Shown here in pieces: positions 1 through 39,300 of a DNA stretch of 64,000 nucleotides. The DNA is taken from assembly GCA_023053545.1 (NCBI GenBank), contig JAKZAN010000007.1:6200001-6264000 (forward strand), in the 5' to 3' direction. The notes below the pieces were generated by a model that did not search any database, was not told the origin of the DNA, and was given only the letters and a program-made list of their open reading frames with translations. Position 1 is the stretch's first letter. Each line of letters opens with the position of its first letter. A program made the translations under genes and the position numbers. The stretch comes from Lepidurus packardi. Taxonomy: Eukaryota > Arthropoda > Branchiopoda > Notostraca > Triopsidae.

Positions 1-1585
1 AAGAAAAGCCAAGGAAAAGGCCAAACCCTTGCCAATTCACGCTCCATTGAATTTCTCTTTTCCTGATATCAAGTTAGTAGAGTGTACAAAAAACTTAATC
101 TTTACTGTTTTCAAAAACAAACAAAAATATCGGTTGCCTTGAAACTCGGTAAAGTTATTGCTTTTTTTATTTGAGGGGGTCAGGTTGCTTTACGTACGGC
201 TTCTAAACTGGGATCGTAGCAAAGAAGACAGACGTTATCAAAACGCCTTGTTGAACAAAGGAGCCATTTCTTCTGAAAAGCCAGTTTTTTTAGCTATTGG
301 CAATAGCGTCACTCAAGTGGAAACTAGCCTAATTCGATCCCTTTTTAACTCTTTAATTAGCCATGCCACTATAAACGCGATAGACACGTATCAACACCAG
401 GGTTCCCAACAATGAATCGAATGCCTTTTACTGTAGGCAATTGGGGAGTTGGCTTAAAGGTGAATAGGCTCGTATGGGATCAGATGCGATCAAATAATAC
501 CTTCTGTGTGCCAACGAGTGAAAGATCTAGTTAGCACACTATCAAGTATCTTTGCCGAGCTATTATAAAAGCATAGTTTTTTGAAGCTCTTTTATGCTTA
601 CGAGCTTTACCAAGAGATCAAAGCAGCTATCGATTTACCGTCTTCTGCCATTTTAGTATCAAGAAAAAACCTAGTTTGCCTTTCTTTTTTAAACATTAGT
701 AATACGAGCCTTTCGCTCCCTGTTTCTCTTCCTAGAGTCAATAGAGTTTCTTGGGACAAAAAGAACTCCATAGAAGCCCCCGAGCCATTAAAAAATGGTG
801 TACGCAAGATACTCTGTTTCCCAGCAGCAATATATCGCGTAGTAAGAAATTCCCGACTATAAAGCTGTCCCTTTTTGAGTCGCTTGCAGCCACAAAGCCG
901 GACACTTTACTTGTTAGCATACAAATGGCCAAAGCGCAAACGGTTTTGGACCAAAAAGCAAGCACTGCTGCAGGCGAGGCTCAGCAGACAGAAAGGCAAA
1001 CCGGACTCGGGAGCATTGCTGCAGGGCACGCCGACGCAAAGTCTGCCAAGTCGATGCCTGGGCCCCTTCTGTCAAAAGCAGGAGACGACGCTGGGAATGC
1101 CTGCATGGCAGACGCCCATCACATACGCTCTCTTTCCCAGTACGGTCGTAACTCGATATTTCTGCAGCATCCTTCCAAGCAAAACAGACATTACTGCCTG
1201 CATTGCACAGCTCACCAAGCATTCCTGTGCCAATGAGATCTGTGCTTTCAGTGAAAGAGAAAGAAACCTTAACCGACGTTTAAACGACGTATGTGACACA
1301 TAAAATTACCTTGAAAGTTGCTGGCCTCAAAGGGTACATAGTAATACCAGACAAGGAGGTGGCAAACGTGTGTAGACTTGCGGGTGATACGGTGCTCGGG
1401 ATGTTTCATAAGTTTTACAACAGGTACCTGTTGCCAATGACCACACAATAAATCTCGACACAGTTTCAAGGGGGAGTTTCTTTTTGTTCGTTTTTTTTCA
1501 CCCAGACACTTTTCTCAAAAGCGAGAAACAATTTAACTTCCCTAGTTTTGAATTTATTCACCTCCGGGGGAACTAAGCGACAGTT
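1..1585. other. Upstream of the AMPA receptor, no gene recognised
   Basis: Contains several short open frames on both strands with no recognisable protein features. It would include the receptor promoter and 5' UTR, but I see no TATA box or other element I can support. Confidence 0.5.
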
Positions 1586-25569
<23,984 letters not shown>

Positions 25570-27300
25570 AGAGACACTCGTTCTTCAGGTCAGCAAGAAT
25601 CAACTACGCTTGATGCCTGGACCTTTTAATGCTGCTGCTGAGGCAATGAACGAAGAAGTCAGACTTATCCTCTTTTTCATCGATCTACCGGTTTTCAGGA
25701 GTTTCCTATATCTTGTAGCGACGTTTCTATCACATGCACTAAATTCGTGAGAGTGCATTGAGAGTGACAGTGTTGAGAACAATTGTTATATACAAAGCCA
25801 ACTTCAACGCCCACTTCTGTTCCATCTCCCCATGTAATACTCAAGTCTAAAGTTTCCCTTCGATGACATTCCAAATATTTGCACACTTTGCCTGTGATGC
25901 ACTGTAAGAATCACAAGCATACTGAAACGAACGGAAACCATGGAGTGAAACGAATCACAAGAGTTTTGCTTGATAAAAACGTGAAAAACCACTATTTGCG
26001 TTTTATTCTGTATACATGTGATCCTTATAGTAATCCGCACAAAGATTAATGAACCCTTACCGGATAAAACTGTAAAATTGCACTATTGTTACTCGTAAAT
26101 GTAAAACATTCCCCCTCCATATGTATACTGTGTGCCAAACAACAAAATAAACCAACATTTTCCAGACTTGATCGATTCAACCTTCCCAATGAAAGGAGAT
26201 AGTGTAAAAAGCTTCCTCCAGATCTTTTAAAAGTTCTGAACATAAAAAGATCGGGGAGTAAGAGGCTATCCCGATCAAGCGTTCAAGTTTTTGGATCGTT
26301 AGGAAGGGGTGTGCAGCAGTCTTTTGCTCGGGAATCGAGATTATTGCCACATTTGGTCACTGCAGGAGTTCTACTCTGACGGATGAGCTTTAGCTACAAA
26401 CAAGCTGGGAAGCTGTGGCCGATCTAGTGGCCAGGGCATGTCATTACATGGCGAGTGGCCCAATCAAGGAACTGTGGACAGGCTATCAAAAGAAACCTAG
26501 AGAGTTTACTCCAGCATCTCAGACCGTGAGATACTGCCACCAACGAACCAGAGATTCCCCCGACCAGAGCCAACATCCTTAACATCGGTCGTTTTGAGGA
26601 CAACTTGCTCTCTCCGCTCTTCAATCAAGTCATGGTGAGCGCAAAAATGTGGAGCCTTTACTTGCAAGTGCAAGATCCGTAAAATTGGTCACGCCATCAT
26701 GCCACTGCTTCCATGCCAACTGCTCATCAAGTCGGCCTTTTCTTAAGCACATAATCCTCTCAACCTACATCAATAATAGTTTTACCGACACCCATTCCTT
26801 TTAACGAAACTGACGACAAGAGAAACACGGATATCGATTTCACAAGACAATTACAACAGGTAGAGCACTCCACCTCAAGACAACTCAACGACAGGAGCAA
26901 TTTCGTAAAAGCGAATATTTGTTCAACCTAAACTTTATCTACGCCACGGAAATATTAGCTTAAGAGCGGCATCTTAATTAGCTGTGGGAATATTAATATT
27001 TAACATTAAATATTAATAAATGTAAGATATTAATAATTCATAGTTAATTGGCAATATAACTAATTAATATAATTAATATTATACATGGGTTGCGGGAAAC
27101 TGTTTTAACAATTTTGATTTGAGTGCTCCAACACAGAAAAATATTTTGTAAAATATAGGGGGTTTAAGAGGGCCAATTAAAGGCTCAAATGAACCAAGGC
27201 AGCGCAAACACGGTCCTTCTCATCACCAAATATAAGAGGATCGATTCAGGCGTCACTATTTACCATTTTTGGCAAGGAAACGAACGTTTCTGTTTCCACA

Positions 27301-27544
27301 AAAAGCTGGACTTACGGGAGACTTTCCCAAAGAAATCAGCAATGACAAAGTTATTCCACAAAAACACCGAAGACAGCTCTACGTAATCGTTTATATATAA
27401 TATAATAAGATATATATAAATATTGAGATATGTATACATATACAAAGGAGGGAAAATGAAAAGCTGGACTTAAGGGAGACTCCGAAAGAACTAAGCAATG
27501 ACACCGTTATTCCATAAACACACCGAAGGTATCTCCACGTAATC
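27301..27544. repeat. Spaced direct duplication of about 87 bp
   Basis: 27301-27388 and 27459-27544 share AAAGCTGGACTTA, GGGAGACT, AGCAATGACA, GTTATTCCA, ACACCGAAG and ACGTAATC in the same order and orientation, separated by an AT-rich 70-bp spacer. No function seen. Confidence 0.6.
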
Positions 27545-28529
27545 ACCATGGAGATAATCCAAGTAATTGGAAGGATATGTATCTGGATACATAAAAAAAA
27601 GGGGGGGGGGAGGAAGGAATCCTTGAAGGAGGTATGTTGCGAAACTATAACATAGCATTGGTGGAAAAAAAGGGCGCGAAGACCCAAGAACAACATAAAA
27701 AATGCACAACAACCTCATTACAGCATGGAGTTGGTGCACTTACTACCTACAATCTTCTTTTATGACTGTTCTCATTTCCCCGTTAGATGAGAAACCCTTC
27801 ACACGGAAATCCCTGGCAAAGACGACTACAGAGTACGTGGAACGTTCCGTCTCTTCCATATTGCCAGCAGCAGCAATATCGTTTGTTCTGTGCCTCTCGT
27901 TTCAAGTACAATATAGAGGCAAGACATCTTAGTCCATAGTTTTCAAGTTATCACTGCTATAAAGTGTCACAAAAACTTAGTTTATAAAGTTCATGTCTAA
28001 TTAAGCCAAATGAGCAATATAACAGCAACGCATCTCATTAAAATGTCGCAAAGTTGCTCAACCTTGTTTCGTCCTACTTTTTCCAGAATTATTTCCAACA
28101 AAAATCCCTCAAGATTCGGAATTAATTGATCCTGAATGAATAGTTAGTAGTATCAAGATACAATTTTCTTAATAACAAAAATAATCAATTCCCATTCACA
28201 ATATTTACACATAGACAATAATGTGAGAAGCCTGCTGCGTAACAGTAATTACAGACGCAGCCAAACTACGTTTCTACACCCACTCATATTCAGATATAGA
28301 AAGCGTATAAGCACGACGTACGTATTTCATATGTTATCAAAGAAAATATGTAAAATAAGTAGAAAAAAATATGTTCGTTCTTTGCTGGGGTTTCGCAGAC
28401 GGCAGGTTTCTCAATCTCTGCACGTCAGTAAAGTGTTTTTATGGCGTGCATAAATAACAGGAGCTTTTAAAGCAAAGAGCCACCTTATACAGCCTAGTGC
28501 CTCCAACCTTGCATTATTAGCGTCGGTTT

Positions 28530-28550
28530 ATTTTTTTTTTTTTTTTTTTA
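28530..28550. repeat. Poly(T) tract
   Basis: About 20 T residues following GGTTTA and ending in AAGAAATACG. It may be the tail of a minus-strand retroposon, but no body or target-site duplication was recognised. Confidence 0.6.
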
Positions 28551-30275
28551 AGAAATACGATAAGACAGTACAACACTAGGGACCGAACGACAAGCGGGTT
28601 AGCCTACAAATGTAATGCAGAGGCGTCACATGCGGTCCGCGCAATTGATCGGTGACCCTCTCGCTATACTCCTAGCTTTCTATTCTTCACTATTACCCCC
28701 ACCGTGACCTTATCACAATGATTCCCACTGCGTAAGTGAAATACAATAGACGAATGCTTAACGTGCTCCGTGTACATCGCCAATAATGATAAAAAAAGGG
28801 CGTTCGATGTACAAAAACTAAGCATACGAATACAAGTGCTCTTTTTTATGCTCTGGGGCAACTAGAAGCCAGTAAGAGCCTCTCGCAAATGCACTTTAGC
28901 GTTTCGGATATTGAAATTTTGGTTGGCTTCTGTTTCGCTTCCCATAAGTCACCCCCTTTGACTTTTTAGCCATTCCTGGGTACATAGTCAAAGTAATTCC
29001 ACCTGAATGGCGACATGCCTGAGACTCCCCGACCTACCTACCTATCGACCTTGTTCCTCAAAGTTTACACACAACACATATACATATAACAACCATACCT
29101 TGATAGCCTGGCACGAAGGGGTTGCCCCTCACAGCCAGAGTATGAGAATCCCGAGTGTCGGAAGTGGCCTTCCCAGTAGCAGCTTCCTGGAGAAACCACT
29201 GTGGCCTATTGATCTCGTCGCCTTTGCCCGTCTGAGCATTCACCCCCCTTTCTTTACATTCTTGACCCCCTCCACTGCTCGGTTCGCCCTGGAATTATTA
29301 TAGATATCCGTGTTATAAGACCCCGTACCCGTATTTCCAGGAGAAAATCTCACTTTTTTCGGAATACTTCAAAGCTTTTCCGATTATGAATAGCTTTTTT
29401 CATACCAAAAAAAACTACACATTCTTTTACTTAAAGTACGGCTTGAATTTAAGAATGGCTTGAGTGAAATCCGAATTTCCAATGAACCGGGATAGAAGTT
29501 ACTAATGAGATGTCTTACAAAGGGCCCAGCTCATAGTACAGACGACGCAAGGACAGTTTTCCAGTATAATATATAACCAGTTATTTAGTTAGATAAAAGC
29601 AGAGTGCTAGGCATAGGGCACGGGTTATCTAAATACTGATATGCTGGGATGAATCGCGAGCTTCCAAAGTGGAAGTTAATTAATTGCCGGTTTTCCGAGG
29701 AAGCAGCTGTACAAGAAGAGAGCGACACTACTGCAGCACATGTAACCCGCTAAAGCACAACAGAATATTGGCAATCCTTTCTATGTTTTGGCTCCCGGGG
29801 TATTGATCATGACATTCGGGAACTATTGATCTACAATTGACGCGCGTGGAGCACAGCAGCATGGGCAAAGGGTGGTTTTTCTCCACGGTTCCGTAGTGTG
29901 CCCTCTTGAGAAAGGTAATATACTTATTTTGCGGTGTACGGGGAGTTCAGTAGGGTGGAAAGGGAGGGGAAAGTTATGTTTCTCAATAAATCTGCTGCGT
30001 GCTGGACAGATCATGGAGGCCCCTTGGATGCCATCAAGATGGATGCTTGAGAATCTGTGCAGCACCCTGCACCAGCACCCAGGCAGTTTAGCGCTGAGCA
30101 GTTCCGTATCCCGCACGGAGTGTTGTATATACTAACACCTCTGATTCTTTCTCTTTTATTTTTTGGCCCTTTTTTCCTTGGAACCCCCTTCAGACTCCTG
30201 CATGCTTAGCCTTCTTAGCTTCGGACCGAGCTCCTCCTCAATACATTATGCATGACAGCACGCTGAAAAACAGCC

Positions 30276-30345
30276 CAGGGGCCATGCCTGAGTAATTACC
30301 GCAACAATCTTGAGGTCCCAAGTTCGATTCTCAGCCTTGGGGCTG
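30276..30345 (+). repeat. Possible tRNA-derived (SINE-like) segment
   Basis: GGCCATGCCTGAGTAATTAC resembles a degenerate A box, and CCCAAGTTCGATTCTCAGC a B box, about 40 bases apart, as in tRNA-derived SINE heads. No cloverleaf folds, so it is not a functional tRNA. Confidence 0.25.
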
Positions 30346-33300
30346 CTCAGGCGGCTCCGTGACATCGTAGGGAAGGTCTAAAAGGACTAACAAAACTTGG
30401 GCGACATAATCTGCATACATTGCGAGGCAACAGGAGACGAGGAAGCGCTTGTCTAGAAGCTCGCGAGGATCTTTTGTTGGAATTTGTAAGGGCACTTCAA
30501 TCATACATTGTTTTAATATTTTTACATAAACGATCCTATTTTGGCCGCCTATTAATAGCTTTGTCACACGCCACACTCTCATCACTCGAACTCTTAGGGT
30601 GTTCAAGTGTGTGCCGACAAGAAAGTTGGGGAACGGAGGCAGCATTGGAAAAAGCTTCCTCAGCCTACAAGTCCTGAGCACTGAAGAAGTTTTCCAGGAC
30701 CCCGGAATATTATTATTTTATTTCTGCTTGCTTCCGCTAACCCCTTAGGCCTACAGGGCCAAGTTCACAGGATCTCTTTCTTCCTCCATATCTGCCTTTG
30801 ACTTGTGGAAGTTTCCGGCAATGTTACGTACATAACTCGGGGCTTTTTGCGTAGAAAGTTTCGGGTTTCGGATGGCCAAGCGAGAGAACTGTTTCGGCAA
30901 AGTAAAAGGGATCGCCACCCGAATCCTGCGCACTGGCGTCGCAGGAGCAGAGAGTCTCATATCGATATGGAGCCCAAACGACTACCAAGACGACGTCGAC
31001 GTTGTGCTCGTGGTGCTCTTGTATGCTTCCACGACCTTTTCCCCGAGTACTCGTCAGCTCAAGCAAAGGCCCGGGGATTCGCTTAGTCTTCATGCACAGT
31101 CTCAGACGCCTTCCAGTTGCAGCTCTGCAGTGCAGGCCTTTTCTTTTTCGCTAATCAACCTTTAGCCTGAACCATCAACCATTCCTCGCAGAAATTCCCA
31201 CACCTTAACTACCACAACAATAGTCAATCCCGTGAATCCGTCTTGTCTTTAAATATAGAGTGAAGTGAGAAAGTTAGACATCTAATACAGAATAGCTGGA
31301 CTTGGAACCAGTTATACCCCTTGGCCAAGTGTTGTACTGAATTCCGCCCTCGATGAAAACTCAATATGTGAAATGAAAGCTTTTCATACATGAGAAGCCA
31401 TGAAAGGCGTAACTTAGTGTACTGTTGCTGCAAGTCTGATCCAATTTGCCTGGACCCCCGAATCCCGTCTAGCCAGAGCGAGCACGCGTTCAAATAATTA
31501 AGAAGGCAAAACTCCAAACCCGGGCATCAGAAACTTTTCGTAGTCAAGAACTTGATTGCGAACTTGCAACATCATTACTAATACATAATCACAGTACCAG
31601 GAAAGCCCCTGGTGCATGCATGGATTAGGTACCTCACCACAGCAATTTGGGGTTTATCTCCGATATGAAAGTGACCAGTTCTCAGTAAGACTAGGAGCGA
31701 AGTGCGGACTAACGAATGTCAGCCAGTAAGGAAAGAAGTCTCCACAAAGTATCGGGCACGAGCTCAGTATCCAAGGATTGTCCCTCTTCACGTGACTTTG
31801 CTGTGTTACAATTGGGAGTGTGAGTACAAATTTGAATCGGGGCTCACTAGCCTTTTTTCGCAGACATGACATCCCAAGCGTGGACTTTGGCTACTTGGGC
31901 AGTGGTGTTGGTGTTCGGCGTAGGGATTGGCAGAGGGCCCATGCATGCCGCCTCAGCTTCATCCAGGTAACGCTTCTGGCACCCAAGTGGTTCTTTTTTG
32001 TTTCCTTTTTCATTTCCTTGTTCTTTGGCGACCCAAATACAAGACTAACCACCCAAAAAGACCTCAGCCAGGAAAGTTGTAAGGGCAGTGAAGGGTCATT
32101 CTCGTAAAACACGCGTGGAACGAAGCACAAAACGGGATCAGTGACTGCAAGAGGCAATGGAAGCTATTTCCTTCGTTGCTTTTCGCAGTAATTGTTATCG
32201 ATGGGACAGCCCAGGCTATTTATGAGGAGGCAGTGGCATTAAAAAAGGACCAGAAGCGCTCAACGGAGTCCAAAATCCATAGTAAAGCTGGCTGATGACG
32301 AACTATTTCATGCAGTTATGAAGATTAAAGAGCAGCCATCTAAACCTTAGACGACGGCTGTCATGAGGTCGTATACGCTTGGCATCAAGTTGAAGACTTC
32401 TTTTTGCGACAGCCCAATGGTTCAAGAAAAACCGGTTAATATTGAAAGCTTCTTTTTTTCTATTTCTCGAGCAAATCCCTGGAGAGGCAGCGACGAGACA
32501 ATAGGTATGAAGCAACATGAAGCGAAAAGAGATGAGGTAGAGATATGATAAGATTAATGACGACCCAGGGTGTTGCTATGACAAGGGATGTAACATGCAG
32601 AACGGAGCTTACATTTAGCAGGCGTTCAAATAGTAATCAATAACAGTGTGGGCCGACCGCGAACTTGACGAAATCAAAGTTGGCTGAAGCCAATTCAGCC
32701 AGTAATACATAAAAGAAGAAAAAATAAACACGAAGAGAACCCCAAACCAGGCATTGCCATCAAAATAAAGTCGTTACGATTAAAGAACAAGCTGGTTTTC
32801 ATCCGGGTGTCTCTGTTCCTAGTTTTCAATCCGCACTTTTGGCGGTGGCTGCCAACAACGGGAAAGAAATGAAACCGATTTCAATCAATTAGGTTCGCAA
32901 TGCAGGAACCCAAGGCCAATGTGATGTCTGATGCTCACACCGAACTTCCTTTTGCGTCCAGCACAACTTATATAAGATGACTATTAATAAATAAATAAAT
33001 AACGGGAGCCTACACAAGGCTTGCTTGAAAAATCCTAATGCTCCAACCTTATAGCTTCATCCATCACCTCAGCTCTGATCGAAACCCCTTCCTCTGGTCT
33101 CAACATTTTTAGGACTACATTTATCCGCCAAGAAATGAGACTTTTCATTAAAAAAGGAAAATAAAAAAAGAAAGAAGATATACGCCTCAGCCGGCATTTT
33201 AATTCCCAATTTCTTGCGAACAAAGTGAAGAGTATATAGACTGCTGATTACATTGATATGACTTGAGAAACGCTCAACACTTTCCGGTTCCTTTAAGCCT

Positions 33301-36300
33301 AAGTTCCGCGTTCCCAATACGGGAAATGGAGTTGGAGTGAGATGCTCGTCAACGCACCCAAGTGGCAAAACTTAATTTCCTCCAATCTAAAAGAACCGGT
33401 CCAAACCTATTCCCTTGATACAAAAGCTTGCTTCCTCTTTTCACTGTTTTCATCTTCTTCCCGTTTGGCCCTTTGTGTATGTGTCACACGATCCCTTTAT
33501 TTGTTCATAAATTCCCTACCATCAAAGCCTCCATCCTTAGAACCAACGCACCATATGCTATCCTATCCCGCGCAAATTCGTCACTGAGCGTCCGTAACCA
33601 AATCACATCTCTCGTGATTCGTCCTCGGCGTCATTACATCTCCCGGATTGTGCAACCACTAACTCCGTAACACACTTACTGTTCTTACTTCTTCATGTGA
33701 TTGCCCCTGGTAAACAAAAAAAAAAAATAGAAAAAAGTTTGTATTAGTACTTTGAAGGAATCTTCCTTCTTCTTTCACTTTGTCCTAACTGTTGTTCTAC
33801 AATATTAAAATGGAGAAATTCCCAGATATGAATGAAGGTGCGTTATTATAAAGCCGCAGGGGATACTACTGAGCCATTGATATATACTTCTATGCTGTCC
33901 AATCCCGCTGCGGTCAAGTCACCTTCAGTGAGTTATGTATTGCGTATTGCTATTTTCCCAAAAGTCGGACTGTAATAAGTGGAATTGGAAGAAAAAAAGG
34001 TCGGCGATTATTGCTACAAAAATAGAATAATGATGAGGTCCTTTTGAAATGGGTAATACATCCGTTTGGTAATAAATTAGAAGCAAAGGAATTGTGGCAG
34101 ATGCCGTGCATTATAGTTTAACGACGTTTTTGTAAGGCTGGAAGAAGCAGCAGTAATACCCTGGGCAACAAAAATTATCCTCATGCTGCCGCTCTGAATG
34201 CCAAATTTCGAGCAATAACCTTAACATTTAACGACAGTCATTACCAATGCTTATGCCTTCCTAGCAGCCGGCCTGTATTGTGGCGAGCAACTTTTCTGGT
34301 AGCTATATTACTATATAGCTATATGGTGTCAATATTGCTGTAACAGTCCCTCATACCTAGCTATATGCAGAGTTGGGCCAAAAGACAAGAGCAAAAGGAC
34401 CCAATTGTTTTTCTTGTCACCCTCCTTCGCACATATATCATAGACAGGTTCAGCTTATAGGTGCACAGGGGACTGACACGACACCAAAAGGAAAGGAAAC
34501 GGAGATAAAAGTATACTTCTGTTTTTCCCGCCAGCAATCATTTTTCCCCTCCAAGACAAGGGGTCTTGATTGTAAGAAAGTTGTGCTCTCTATATATTTC
34601 TTTGTCCTTTTTTATGTGTGCATACTCTTTTATGCGCGCAGTCCACATGCAGAACCTAAGTTAATCTGCAAGGTGACAGTTGACGGATGTCGGACAGCTT
34701 TTTGCCGCAGTTTTGCTTTCTGCCGGGTTCTTTAAAGGAATCGTGTTTTTTTTCCAACAAGAAGGGGGGTCTTATTCCCACATTTCGCCAAACGCTGTTT
34801 CTCCTAGGTTCAAAAGAGGTAAAAGGATACAATAGCAAAGGCAACAGCGTTCTTACTTGATCTCATATCATCACTACCATCTTCAAAGGATATTTCTGCG
34901 GGAAAAGTGCACGTTGCCATAATAACACTTCTACGACGTACTGCCAGTAATTTGTATTCTGGCAGTAAAAGCTGTAGGATACAGGATATTTCTTTCGTGG
35001 ATGGTGGATTGCACTTACGCACGAACGACTTGAAATAAAATTATAAAATGCAACCTCTGACGTTTCGATCAGGACTGTTTATTAGCTCTCGAATACTCCC
35101 CTTAGCTATGCAACTACAATTGCCGTTTCAACCTGCACCGGGTTCACGTGTTGCTGACCATGCTACTGAACTGCGTTTCAGTGTAGTTCACGATCGAAGC
35201 TTAGGGAAACCCGCCCTAAGAAGGCGTATTGACGAGGTAGAAATTAGTTTCCTTTATACCGATCCCAGAAATTAGCAGCCAGCTGATCTGTTTTAGAACC
35301 TGCTCCCGTTTCCTTTCTCCTAATACCCTAATACATGGATGAAACAATACTGAAGGTTTAATGTGTAGCCAAATAGCTTTCGTAGTCTAAATGACTCTTA
35401 CGAAAGTTATTACTGTTGAACTGCTAAGGAATACCTGTAATTACTGACTATATCGTGGGATAAAGAAGTGCCTGAAAGCGGAAAGAGTCCAATAAGACAG
35501 ATACGGATTATGAGAGGTATCAGAGGTATCAAAAGATACATTCAATAGCTCTTTTTCCCCTTTTTTACATAATTACATGTTTGTCCTTTTGGGCGCTGGG
35601 ATAACTCGGAATGTGATACTCTATTATCTTGAGCTAAAGGGATAGGGCTTTTATGCGCTATGCTAAATACCAGGCTTTCCAACAGCAGGAGAAAAAGCAC
35701 GAGAAGTCTGTGGCCGTGAAACATAGGCAAGATAAAATTGCCTTTGCTTGTTTTTACAGCGTCTTGGGAAGATGTTGTTCTTATGTTATTCACGGCCTGC
35801 GGCTTTCGGCTTCAAATATGTCATCTTAACGTGTGGCTAAAGTGAAATTAGTACACGGAAGAGACCACACGTTCTATTTTTCCACTTTTCAAAGTCTATT
35901 TGCTTGTTTTTATGGGATACAGAAAATGCCACGAGCCAGGCCAACGAACAACATGCCTTTAAAATGGACTAACGAAGACAACCCTTCCTTTTTTGCGTGG
36001 GTTGCACGAAAGAGACCTACATTCTGTAACGATTTGAATTGAGTCTTGCTATTTTACCAGAAACATGGCCTGGTAGCTGCTATTCCTTTTCATTTCTCAT
36101 TGTTGTGCAGTACTTTTGTTCATGCCGGCCAAGTGGCGGAAAAAAATGGGGAATTATTACTGGAAGACTTCGTGGAAAGGGCGAATTATTTTCACTGCAA
36201 AAGTGACATTCGGTGGGATTAAGAGAAACAAACGAAAAGACAATTTAAGGGCTGACTACAATTACTCCCAGTTTATAGAGTAGTGTACTAACGCACTTTC

Positions 36301-39300
36301 ATGTTTTTTGTGCAGTTTTGCAGTAGTAGAGGTAACATTTACCGATCTATACGGACATTGTTCCTACGCTATGGTATAAAATGAAAGTAACATTACTACT
36401 CTGTTCTGCAAGTTTATATTGCCTTTAAACAGCCTACCAAGCGAACACATTTCTTATCTCTACCTATAGGAAAAAGGGATGATTTTTTACGCAGTTATGA
36501 TTACGCAGTCCGAGGATACAAAGCTAAACAGTGCTCCTTTTTCAACGCCGTAACATGTGTCAAAACCCAGTGTACTACTACTGAATGTACTTGACGTATC
36601 CATACCATTCATTTCACTCTACTCCATCAAGTATTTTTTTTTTTCGGCTGACTGAGCTGACTAGACTATATCATAACAGTTGCTTTCGTAGTTTCACCCG
36701 GATTGCTGCCTCATGTCCACTCCATTTCCAACAAGAAGCAAACTGGCAGCTCGGGATATAGAAATATACATAAATAACAATATGCATGTCTATATAGAAA
36801 ACGTTTTCGTGCTATCTGACTTGCATATGAGCGTTTTTAAGCTGTTGACTTCCAAGAAAAAAAGCTCGAAAACATTTTCCGGTCGTTGCGTTCGACTCTA
36901 TTCATCAAGGAAGCGCGACAGGGCGCCATTAGTTTAACAATCTCGACATTAACGACTATTGTGCGGCCTGGGATTGGGTCGAAGTCGTGCAAATGGCTTT
37001 CCTGATTGAATGCCCCAACTTCCCAACTCTTAACTTCAAATTCATTTGATCCTCTTCTTCAGTGCTGCATGCGCAATGAGCAAACTCCCAGCCGCCAAAG
37101 AAAACGTGCACCCCCACCCCTAGATCCGCTACATTCTTCCAGAGTATTTTCCTCGAGAAAAGAAAAAGGGAATTGCTTCAAGAGTTGCTATACAATTTTT
37201 AGACGTTCCACGTACAAAGAGCAACCCAGAGGCCTAAAAAGTTACCCAACAAATCACCAAAGCAAAATATTCTTTTGTAGCGCTTCTATACTTTCTTTGA
37301 AATTTTGTTTTTTTCCTTTTTTTAAACTAACCTAAACAGACGTTTAGGAAGTCCCCAGGATTTATTTAGAATTATTAATAGTGCTCTCCCTTACTTTCCT
37401 ACATAGCTTTGCCTTCGCGGCCAAGAATTTCAAATTATATTCAGCGAACAAATAGGATTAACATAGAGGAGAAAACTCCCAAGTTACAACAACTTTCTGG
37501 GATAAAAAATTGGTTACATGGCTCGAGCTGGTGACCGTGGACATTGAAGCCGAGACTTTTGTCAGGATTTTCTCATTTTGGCTCAGTCCCGGTAAGCTTC
37601 TTCAGCCTTCTTACGATTTGATTGAGACTCGGGCTCTGGTAAACACACCGGGTAATCAAAAACAAACATAATCCTAAAACACTATGACTGGGAGGTCATG
37701 CAATTTTCATGTCACGCCCTCGATTTTCCTTTGCTCTTGGTTGAGTTTTCAAAACATGTACCACCAAGCATGTCCACCTCAAAAATATAGAAATAAAAAA
37801 GTGAAGGTGTCAAAGACAAAATGTTTTCATCCTCGCCCCCAGAATGTCTCTTTTCCTGAAATCTTCTGAAAAGTCGGACATGTATACTTTATACAAGATT
37901 TATAGTTTCTTTGCCTATGATATCAAGCGTAGCATACGCAGGTGGAGGGGGAGAAACGTCCGATACGTAGCAATATATGCTTGAATTGGCAAAGAAACCG
38001 AAGTCAAAGCACACGAATGGGGGAGATTGAAGAAGGAAAAAAAGAAGAAAACGACTTTAAGAAAGAGACATCTGCATGTGGATGATGTTGATGGAGACTT
38101 GTACTGCGTAGGACTCCCGCCCTTTCTTCCGTGTCAAAGTTGGTCCGCATCTCCAGTCCCCGTGTTTTACGACCGCCACTATCGGCCGTATAACTTGTCC
38201 CTAGCGCGGACCGCGAGAAGCTCGGCTTGCTACTGCTGTGCTAACTGCCCGGGCTGCAGCAGGAACGTCAACGTCCCCTTTTTCTGGAAGACTGCTTTGG
38301 CTTCCGACGAAAAGGCTAGGCAAAACGTGAACGATCTATTTCATCTTAGCTTTAAATTTTTCACTTGAGCTGACCCTACCCCGGCAGTAAAAACTTTCAA
38401 AACGGGGGATAAGCACCTTTAACTCTGCACTTCTTCTATGGAGCCTCGAAGAAATGTTACATGACAGGAATAGTCAAAAACTTTTTAAGAGTCCCCAAAC
38501 ATTAACAAACTTGCATTGGCCATTCTTCAAACATCCCAAGTTTCTCTTGGTCTCAGAAATTTAATCGGTCACGCAATACGACTCCATAAATTCTGTTTTT
38601 GAGGCAAAAGCAAAGTTGGTCCAAGGTTCGGTCCCTTATACCTATAGATGCATGACTGGTTTGCCCCGTAATCTTTGCTTCAACATGGTTTTACGTCACA
38701 GACGGAATTTGGTTACGAGGATGTAGTTTCTGTTGTGTTGTTCGCTCGTTTCTCTTAAGGAGCGCATTTGTGCGCTTTATATGGAAATATACTGTGCAAG
38801 GAACCCAGCGGCATATAGACGTCAAGCGAAGAAGAGCAGGAGTTCCTCGATCGATCCCTGCTTGCCACTATACTCTGCTGGGCTTTCGCTAAAAGAGACC
38901 CGCTCAAGCCGGGTTTTGCTGTCTATTGCTGCGTATTGTCGTCATAGCCATGCTTTAAAGAAAAAAAGAAAGAAAAGAAAATACTCCAATGTATAAATCC
39001 TCCGTCTTGTGAGACGAGGACACACAAGCACATAAGGCAACAATTGGGAGACGGAACTCTAGTACAGAAGAAACACAGGATCGCGTGACAATATAACTAG
39101 CCATGGAAACTCGCACCCCATACGACCCAAACCCAGCGAAAAGGGAAATCGCACCCTTGCTGCTGCTGTGGCCCACTGGTAATACAACTAGAAAAAAAAG
39201 GTTCCTTACTGGCACTTATCCTCTAGCCATAGGAGATACAATCAAAAGATACTTAAGGACTGCTGACCCGAACATGCTATATCGAGGGAAGAGGAGAACC

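Noticed and set aside
751..1303. 161- and 142-codon overlapping frames upstream of the AMPA receptor
   Set aside because: No recognisable domain and three overlapping frames on both strands, none with clear coding character.
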